NCBI GenBank assembly: GCA_005881575.1
Contig: VBCA01000019.1
Span: 90,644 to 154,643 of the forward strand
Direction of reading: 5' to 3'
Length of the DNA: 64,000 nt
DNA from: Betaproteobacteria bacterium
GTDB lineage: Bacteria; Pseudomonadota; Gammaproteobacteria; Burkholderiales; SG8-39
Part shown: piece by piece, positions 58,558 through 64,000 of the stretch
How the letters are laid out: each line of letters opens with the position of its first letter
Numbering within the stretch: position 1 is the stretch's first letter
The notes under the pieces: model-generated
Seen by the model: only the letters and a program-made list of their open reading frames with translations
Database searches by the model: none
Told to the model about the DNA's origin: nothing
Made by a program: the position numbers and the translations under genes

Positions 58558-60819
58558 ATGTTCAGTTTCCCTCCCATGAAGCGCTGGCAGGGTTTTGCCT
58601 TGCTGCTGTTGACGATACAGGTTCCGGCGTTCGCGGAAGGAATTGATTTGCAGAATACCCGGAGTTTCCAGGGGGGGCCGATCAACAACGAGACCGTGAG
58701 TCGACTCAGGGTCAGGTGGGTCTACCAGACGACAGCCGACACGGGCACGGCAAGCAGTGCCCAGGGCAGCATCTCGTCCACTGCGGCCGTCGACGGCCGC
58801 TATCTCTACTTCAATGACATGTCCGGCTTCCTGACCAAATTGGATCGCTTCACCGGGAAACTGATCTGGAGAAAGAACTATGTGAACGATCTCTCGGTGC
58901 CGGGTTTCGTCGTCAAGAGCTCCCGCAACACGCCGTATGTCAAAGGCGACCTGGTCATCGTTGGCAGCAATATGGGGCTGGTTGACCGCCTTTGCCGGAT
59001 GACCCCAGGGGCCACGCCGAGCGCGCTGGGTTGCGCTTCTGGAGATGGCGCCATCGTGCTCGCGATCAACAAGCACAGCGGTCAAGTCGTCTGGAGAACG
59101 AAAGCCGACACGCATGCTTCATCGAAGATCACGGGATCGATCAGCGGGCACGACAACATGATCTTCGTGCCGGTCGGCAATTGGGAGGAAGATTGGGCCA
59201 GGGCCTACCCGAACATCTTTGTCGAACCGGTCGACCCGGCCTCGCACTATCCGTGCTGCTCGGCGCGGGGAAGCCTGGTGGCCATGGATGTCAATACCGG
59301 GAAGATTCTCTGGAAACGACACACCAACATCGGGGATGACCCCGATCATGAACTGCCGCAAGCGCTGAGAGCGCTGCTGCAGCCCAAGGGATTCTTCGGC
59401 ACTTCGACCTACGGGCACAATCCGACGGTCGACGCGTCCAGGCGCCAGGTCTATATCGCCACCGCCCAGACGACCACGGCGCCTCAAGTGGCTCAGGACT
59501 GCGAGCTTGCGAGGCGCAGAAGCGGCGATCCCAATGCGAACATTCCCGGTTTGCCCTCGGGCGTGAACTGCAACAACCTCAACGAGAAGCTGAAGACCTA
59601 CGCGAATGCGATGCTCGCAATCGACATGGATACGGGGCGCGTCAACTGGGTCTACTACGCTCATAAGTACGACGCCTGGAATCACGCGTGTGGCGCGCCG
59701 GACTTGTACGGCTGGGCGACCGTGGTTCCCGCGCTCTTTCCGGTGCCGATCGCGAACGGAACACACAATTGCGTCCAGACTCCCATCGGGCCGGACATGG
59801 GATTCGGCCAGCAACCGAAGCTCGTCCGGAACGTCACACTCCGCGGCGGCAAACGGGGCGACATCGTGGTCGGCGGCAACAAGGACGGCAGGTTGTTCGG
59901 GCTCGATCCCGACACTGGGAGAAAAATCTGGGAGACCAACGTGGAGCCCGGCGGAGTCTACGGAGGATTGCAGTTCGGGCTTGCTGCCGACGATGGCAAG
60001 GTCTTCTTTGGAACGACCAATTCGAGGAACATGGGCAGGGACGTCAGAACGCCCTACGTCCCGGTCACGACGTTCCTCGACATCAACGGTTTTACGGCGC
60101 TCGGCTTGAAGACAGGTCCCTTCGTGAAGCGGGATGCGGCGATGCCGTCCGAGTACCCGGCTCCGGCAAATCAGAATCTGCCGTTCCCCGGTCCGAATCT
60201 GCTGTTCGGGATCAACGACTACCCCAATGTCTTTCCGGACCCCGACAAGAGGGGCGGTCCACCCAGCTTCATGAAAGGCCCCGCCAGCGGCCCGGTCGAG
60301 CTTTGGACGCTGGTGAATCCGCCATCCGACGTGATTGCCGATGGCGTCACCGTCTTCAACGATAGCGGGAGACTCCAGACCATCGACGGCATGGTTCATG
60401 CCGTCGATGCCGGTTCGGGAGAGATCTTGTGGCAGCGGCCTGCGTACGACGGCATCAAGGGCACTCTGGGCAACGGGCAGGCCTTTGGGACACTGACCGT
60501 CGGCAATGGAGTCGTGTTCATCGGGTATCAGGACGGCAAGGGAACCATGGTCGCCCTGGATGCCGAGTCTGGAATGAAGCTCTTCGAGTTTCATAACCAG
60601 ATCAAACTCGCCGACGGCTCTCTGATGCGGTCAGGCGCTATCGAAGGCGGACCCCAGGTCGTTGGCAACATGGTCTATTGGGGTGTCGGCGCGGAGAGCG
60701 CAGGTTTGTTTACGAACAGGGACGGGGTCAACATCAACGCGGGAAGCCGCATTTTCGGATTCGAATTGATGCACGATCGCGAGGAAAGCCCTGAAGATCG
60801 CGGGGAAAGGTCTGAATAA
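58558..60819 (+). CDS. Exported PQQ-type beta-propeller dehydrogenase
   Basis: 753 residues from ATG 58558 (GGAGG upstream); ATG 58576 is possible. Signal peptide ends 'LLLLTIQVPAFAEG'. The body is an eight-bladed quinoprotein propeller with W-motifs such as 'DRFTGKLIWRKNYV', 'NKHSGQVVWRTKAD', 'DVNTGKILWKRHTN', 'DPDTGRKIWETNVE' and 'DAGSGEILWQRPAYD'. A vicinal Cys pair in 'SHYPCCSARG' resembles the adjacent-Cys disulfide that holds PQQ in quinoprotein alcohol dehydrogenases. Overall layout is closest to polyvinyl-alcohol-dehydrogenase-like enzymes. No cytochrome c domain is fused. A Tat-exported hydrolase follows. Confidence 0.82.
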   Translation: MFSFPPMKRWQGFALLLLTIQVPAFAEGIDLQNTRSFQGGPINNETVSRLRVRWVYQTTADTGTASSAQGSISSTAAVDGRYLYFNDMSGFLTKLDRFTGKLIWRKNYVNDLSVPGFVVKSSRNTPYVKGDLVIVGSNMGLVDRLCRMTPGATPSALGCASGDGAIVLAINKHSGQVVWRTKADTHASSKITGSISGHDNMIFVPVGNWEEDWARAYPNIFVEPVDPASHYPCCSARGSLVAMDVNTGKILWKRHTNIGDDPDHELPQALRALLQPKGFFGTSTYGHNPTVDASRRQVYIATAQTTTAPQVAQDCELARRRSGDPNANIPGLPSGVNCNNLNEKLKTYANAMLAIDMDTGRVNWVYYAHKYDAWNHACGAPDLYGWATVVPALFPVPIANGTHNCVQTPIGPDMGFGQQPKLVRNVTLRGGKRGDIVVGGNKDGRLFGLDPDTGRKIWETNVEPGGVYGGLQFGLAADDGKVFFGTTNSRNMGRDVRTPYVPVTTFLDINGFTALGLKTGPFVKRDAAMPSEYPAPANQNLPFPGPNLLFGINDYPNVFPDPDKRGGPPSFMKGPASGPVELWTLVNPPSDVIADGVTVFNDSGRLQTIDGMVHAVDAGSGEILWQRPAYDGIKGTLGNGQAFGTLTVGNGVVFIGYQDGKGTMVALDAESGMKLFEFHNQIKLADGSLMRSGAIEGGPQVVGNMVYWGVGAESAGLFTNRDGVNINAGSRIFGFELMHDREESPEDRGERSE

Positions 60820-60898
60820 CTCGTGCGCTCGCCGAACTATCAGAAGGACCTGATCGCTGATCGCACCGTGTCGCGCAATCCTCCTCAAGGAAGCGAGC

Positions 60899-61861
60899 AT
60901 GATGAAGAATTCCTTTGGACGCCGTAACTTTCTCAAGAAGATGACTGCATTGGGAGCCGTTGGCGTGCCGGCGGTCGCAGGCCTCGCATCTCGTTCCGCT
61001 CACGCGGCCTACGATCCCGCGGGCAAGTTCGATCTCAAGGTGAGCGAGGTCGAGTTCCGCCGCAACGCCACCGGGCGTAGGTTAATGGCGCGCATTTACC
61101 AGCCGCAGGGCGCGGGGCCGTTCCCGACTCTCTTAGATCTGCACGGCGGCGCGTGGAACAACAAGGACCGCCGCGCCGAGGAGCCGATGGACCGCGCGAT
61201 CGCGGCGAGCGGCGTTCTGGTCGTGGCGATCGACATGACGCTCGCGCCGGAGGCGTCGTACCCGGCCTGCGTACAGGACGCGAATTACGGCGTGCGCTGG
61301 CTGAAGTCGAAGGCCGCCGGGTGGAACGGCGATCCCTCGAGGATCGGCGTGTACGGCAGCTCGAGCGGCGGCCACGTCGCGGAGCTGCTCGGCATGCGCC
61401 CGCTCGACGCGCGCTACGGCGCGATTCCCCTGCTGTCCGCGCCGAACGACGCGACGGTCGCGTACGTGGCGACGCGCTCGCCGATCAGCAACACCTACGC
61501 GCGCTTCCAGAACGCGGAGCAGAAAAAGCGCGAGAACATGATGAAGAACAACAAGACCTTCTTCGTCCCATGGGAGACCATCCACGAGGCGAACCCGCAG
61601 GAAATTCTCGAGCGCCGCGAGCCGGTCACGATGGTGCCGCTCCTCATCATGCAAGGCGCGCTCGACGACAACGTGCTGCCGGCGGTGCAGGAAAAATTCG
61701 CCGCGACCTACAAGGCGGCGGGCGGCCAGGTCGATTTCCACGTATTCCCCGACAGCGAGCACGAATGGGTCGCGAAGCCCGGGCCGCAGACCGACCGCGC
61801 CCGCGAGATGGTCAAGGCCTTCATCGCGCGCAACCTGAAGACGCCGAGGCGCGGGGCCTAG
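60899..61861 (+). CDS. Tat-exported alpha/beta hydrolase
   Basis: 320 residues; AAGGAAGCGAGC precedes the ATG. The leader has a twin-arginine motif 'GRRNFLKKMTALGAVGVPAV', cut near 'SAHA|AYD'. Hydrolase landmarks: 'LLDLHGGAWNNKDRRAEEPM' (HGG oxyanion motif), 'RIGVYGSSSGGHVAELLG' with nucleophile Ser, 'LLIMQGALDDNVLPA' with Asp, and 'FHVFPDSEHEWVAKPGPQ' with His. This is a hormone-sensitive-lipase / carboxylesterase type enzyme working in the periplasm. Together with the upstream quinoprotein it could oxidise then hydrolyse a polymer or ester outside the cytoplasm. Confidence 0.87.
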   Translation: MMKNSFGRRNFLKKMTALGAVGVPAVAGLASRSAHAAYDPAGKFDLKVSEVEFRRNATGRRLMARIYQPQGAGPFPTLLDLHGGAWNNKDRRAEEPMDRAIAASGVLVVAIDMTLAPEASYPACVQDANYGVRWLKSKAAGWNGDPSRIGVYGSSSGGHVAELLGMRPLDARYGAIPLLSAPNDATVAYVATRSPISNTYARFQNAEQKKRENMMKNNKTFFVPWETIHEANPQEILERREPVTMVPLLIMQGALDDNVLPAVQEKFAATYKAAGGQVDFHVFPDSEHEWVAKPGPQTDRAREMVKAFIARNLKTPRRGA

Positions 61862-62124
61862 CCCCGGGCGCGGATTGGACCGCAACAACCGGGTGGCCGC
61901 GCCGCCCGGCTGGCGCAAATTCCCGAATCGCTGTACCGGCCTTCGCCGGATTCCCATTGAAGAGCAGGATCGACCCGGAAGAAATGTTCCTCCAGCCCTT
62001 CGCGCATAGCTGTTGGTAGTCCAAAGGGGCTACTACTAACGGACCATGGGTTTCACGGATGTGAAACACACAATAGCTATTTTGGCTCTGCCGCATTCAC
62101 ACAACCAACCAAGAAGGAGGAGAT

Positions 62125-62742
62125 ATGCGTCGTACAGAGCTAAAGCTACGCCCCTGGAACATCAGCGGAGTTCTTGTTGTAACGGCCAGTCTGCTCGCAT
62201 GGCCTGCAGTCGGTGCCGCGCAGACCGTCACCGGGCAGGCGGCGGGCGTCCAAGCCACCGTTTTCAGCCTTTTCGGCGGAACGACGCTGGGGCTCGCCAA
62301 CACCGGAGCGCTCAGCGGACCGACCGACGCCCTTCGGGCATCACAACTCGCGGGCAATCTTCCTCTCGCGGCCCTCACTGCGGAAGTCCCTTCGGCGACC
62401 ACGATCGGCTACCCTGATCAGGTCGACTCCGCGGCTTCGCTCGCGAACCTCGCGCTGAGCATTGCCGGCAGCACCATCGGCGCCGATCTCCTCACGTCGC
62501 GGGCCTCGGCGATCCTGAACGGCGGGGGTGCCGGCTCCTCGAGCGTCAGCAACCTCCTGCTCAATGGGGCACCGGTTCCCGTCAGCGGGGCGCCGAACCA
62601 GACGGTTTCCATCCCCGGAGGCCAGATGGTGATCAACGAGCAGCTGACTTCACCGACCGGCATCGTCGTGAATGCTCTCCACATCACCGTGGGCGGCGTC
62701 GCCGATGTAGTCATCGCGTCGGCGGTCGCGGGTATTCAGTAG
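62125..62742 (+). CDS. Choice-of-anchor P (COAP) family exported protein
   Basis: 205 residues; AAGGAGGAGATATG is an excellent ribosome binding site. Signal peptide ends 'LLAWPAVGAAQ|TVTG'. The rest fits the COAP domain: repeated small residues ('GVQATVFSLFGGTTLGLANT'), 'NLLLNGAPVPVSGAPNQTVS', 'IPGGQMVINEQLT' and the C-terminal 'VVNALHITVGGVADVVIASA'. The family name refers to variable C-terminal anchors; here the protein stops right after the domain with no PEP-CTERM, LPXTG or membrane tail. The gene is paired with a post-COAP-1 protein 86 bases downstream. Confidence 0.82.
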   Translation: MRRTELKLRPWNISGVLVVTASLLAWPAVGAAQTVTGQAAGVQATVFSLFGGTTLGLANTGALSGPTDALRASQLAGNLPLAALTAEVPSATTIGYPDQVDSAASLANLALSIAGSTIGADLLTSRASAILNGGGAGSSSVSNLLLNGAPVPVSGAPNQTVSIPGGQMVINEQLTSPTGIVVNALHITVGGVADVVIASAVAGIQ

Positions 62743-62827
62743 CTGGAGCTGCAAAGCCGTGAGCGACTTTCTTCAACAAGACGAGCGCACCGCGCGGCGA
62801 ATCCGCGCGACGTATGGAGGAATAATA

Positions 62828-63415
62828 ATGTGTAAGCTTCGGGTACGTATTGCGATTAAATTGGGCGTGCTGGCGCTGTTCTGCGCGAGCGGCTCCGTAT
62901 TGGCTCAGGACTGCGACTTTGTGACTGGCGGCGGCTTCATCTTCTTCAACGGCTCCAGGGCGAACTTCGGTGTCGGCGGCGGCTGCAAGGACGGTTCGCC
63001 GACCTTCGGGCATCTGGAGTACGTCGATCACGGCACGGGTCTGAATGTCCACTGGACCAGCATCACGGGGTACTTCCTCCTCGGGGCCGACGGCGTCGAC
63101 GACCACGGCCAGCCGACCGGCACCCGTCGTATATGCGGCACGGCCACAACGAACCAGTTCGGCGACGTCGGCTTTGCCGTTACGGTGACAGACGCCGGTG
63201 AACCGGGCGTCAATGACACGTTCGACATCCAGCTGACGCAAGCGGGGGTCGGAATCGTCTATGACACGACCACAGAGTGCTCTCCGCACTTTTTGGGCTC
63301 GCGCGTTCCATGCGTGCCGGGCACCAACGGAGGTGGCAATATCCAGCTCCACAAGCCCAATCCCTCGACGCGTACAACCACCTTCGGAGGTTTTTGTCCC
63401 GGCGGCGGCGCGTGA
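62828..63415 (+). CDS. Post-COAP-1 domain exported protein
   Basis: 195 residues from ATG 62828 (GGAGGAATAATA upstream); the frame before it is not needed. Signal peptide ends 'LALFCASGSVLAQ|DCDF'. The post-COAP-1 pattern is clear: 'DFVTGGGFIFFNGSRANFGV', 'FGHLEYVDHGTGLNVHWTSI', 'RRICGTATTNQFGDVGFAVT', 'TDAGEPGVNDTFDIQLTQAG' and 'GGGNIQLHKPNPSTRTTTFG'. In other bacteria this domain follows a COAP domain in one chain or the next gene, as here. Six or so Cys may form disulfides. Secreted or surface protein of unknown function. Confidence 0.82.
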   Translation: MCKLRVRIAIKLGVLALFCASGSVLAQDCDFVTGGGFIFFNGSRANFGVGGGCKDGSPTFGHLEYVDHGTGLNVHWTSITGYFLLGADGVDDHGQPTGTRRICGTATTNQFGDVGFAVTVTDAGEPGVNDTFDIQLTQAGVGIVYDTTTECSPHFLGSRVPCVPGTNGGGNIQLHKPNPSTRTTTFGGFCPGGGA

Positions 63416-63481
63416 CGAATACACGCCGTCCGTGCGGCGCGGGCGACTGAGCCCTTGCGGGCCCTGCCGAAATCCGTGACC

Positions 63482-64000
63482 TCAGTTCGACCTGCCCGTA
63501 TTGCCCTCAAGCCCAATGGTCGCAGGGAGGTACTTCATTTCGCCTCCCTGCGAAACGGGCTTTGAAGGCTTGGGTTTCCTCAAGATCAGGGGCAGCAGCA
63601 CGGCACCGAGGAGCATGCAGGCGACCGGCAACAGCGCGCCGCTATAGGACCCGGTCGCGTCTTTGACGCGCGCAGCAAACAGCGGGCCGGCGACACCGGC
63701 CACGCCCCATGCAGTGAGGATCGCGCCGTAGTTCGCGCCCATATAGCGGGCGCCGAAATACTCGGCGATGAGCGACGGCATCGTGCCGAATCCGCCGCCG
63801 AAGCACAGCAGCACGATGGCGTAGGCGGCCGCCACTGCGAAGAGGCTGTGAATTCCGTCCATCAACCCGAACACCACTATTTGGATTGCGAATATCAGCG
63901 CGAACGTGCGGACGGACCCGATGCGGTCGGATATGGCGCCCCAGAAAAAGCGGCCGAGCGCATTGAACAACGCGACTCCGCCGTACGTTGCCGCGACTAT
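63482..64000 (-). CDS. MFS transporter, C-terminal part (OxlT-like)
   Basis: The frame is open to the last base of the window, so the N-terminal part lies beyond it; 172 codons are seen. The MFS inter-helix motif 'LGRFFWGAISDRIGSVRTFA' is followed by hydrophobic helices 'LIFAIQIVVFGLMDG', 'AVAAAYAIVLLCFGGGFGTM', 'ILTAWGVAGVAGPLFAARV' and 'LLPVACMLLGAVLLPLIL'. 'GGGFGTMPSLIAEYFGARYM' with 'GANYGAILTAWG' is typical of oxalate/formate-antiporter-like carriers. The substrate is probably an organic acid. Confidence 0.85.
   Translation of the reverse strand: MVAATYGGVALFNALGRFFWGAISDRIGSVRTFALIFAIQIVVFGLMDGIHSLFAVAAAYAIVLLCFGGGFGTMPSLIAEYFGARYMGANYGAILTAWGVAGVAGPLFAARVKDATGSYSGALLPVACMLLGAVLLPLILRKPKPSKPVSQGGEMKYLPATIGLEGNTGRSN

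Noticed and set aside
1..64000. CRISPR arrays, tRNA or rRNA genes, transposases, phage genes, restriction or toxin-antitoxin systems
   Set aside because: I looked for regular direct repeats, cloverleaf-like segments and recognisable protein families on both strands and saw none. Small RNAs could not be judged by eye.

Overview
The window is GC-rich DNA, dense in genes and low in strand bias. It looks like the accessory or catabolic part of a betaproteobacterial chromosome, most likely Burkholderiales or a close uncultured relative. The main reason is the very large number of Bug-type periplasmic solute-binding proteins (the tripartite tricarboxylate transporter, TTT, receptor family), an expansion known from Bordetella, Cupriavidus and relatives. 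I count fifteen Bug genes, one of them frameshifted, and no TctA or TctB membrane partner. The assignment rests on gene content only; no rRNA or other phylogenetic marker is present apart from typA.

Layout. 1-6.4 kb: the end of a PhnD-like binding protein, a double cyclic-nucleotide-binding protein, an M23 peptidase, two tandem EAL-PDC paralogues, a MAPEG protein and a DUF1993 protein. 6.4-12.6 kb (minus strand): a catabolic operon Bug - amidohydrolase - dienelactone hydrolase - molybdenum hydroxylase large subunit - Bug, which ends against the 3' stub of a lost cyclic-nucleotide-binding gene. 12.7-17.4 kb: a frameshifted Bug gene, a type IV pilin with a sigma-54-type promoter, an exported methyltransferase, another Bug gene and an unrecognised membrane protein. 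17.5-24.9 kb: a CzcE-like metal protein, a Hanks kinase fused to a cyclic-nucleotide-binding domain, CocE-type and alpha/beta hydrolases, a lipoprotein, a Bug gene and an S1/P1 nuclease. 24.9-34.7 kb: Bug, an output-less PAS protein, an ELWxxDGT-repeat lipoprotein, an LLM oxidoreductase - hydrolase - MetE-like operon, two more Bug genes and a 28-codon stub of a dehydrogenase.

34.7-40.1 kb: a four-helix membrane protein, a HemD-like protein and TypA on plus, converging on an enolase-superfamily enzyme and a ketopantoate-reductase-like protein. 40.1-46.3 kb: a run of Bug genes (one, a GFA protein, then three overlapping, then another after two small envelope genes). 46.3-48.8 kb: a PAS-PAS-GAF-GGDEF-EAL gene broken inside GAF. 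49-55.7 kb: a VOC dioxygenase and a cupin on plus, facing an LLM - Bug - Bug - cupin - CocE operon on minus. 55.8-64 kb: a beta-helix protein, a two-domain VOC protein, a PQQ-type beta-propeller dehydrogenase with a Tat-exported hydrolase, a choice-of-anchor-P / post-COAP-1 pair and the end of an MFS transporter.

Two themes link the genes. One is scavenging and breakdown of small organic acids and aromatics: Bug receptors sit next to oxidoreductases, hydrolases, decarboxylase-like amidohydrolases, cupins and VOC enzymes. The other is nucleotide second-messenger signalling: EAL and GGDEF proteins, cyclic-nucleotide-binding domains and a kinase. Several genes are decayed (frameshifted Bug, broken GGDEF-EAL, cyclic-nucleotide-binding stub, dehydrogenase stub), which suggests a plastic region. 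I found no CRISPR array, transposase, rRNA or tRNA gene, and no intergenic gap longer than about 265 bases.
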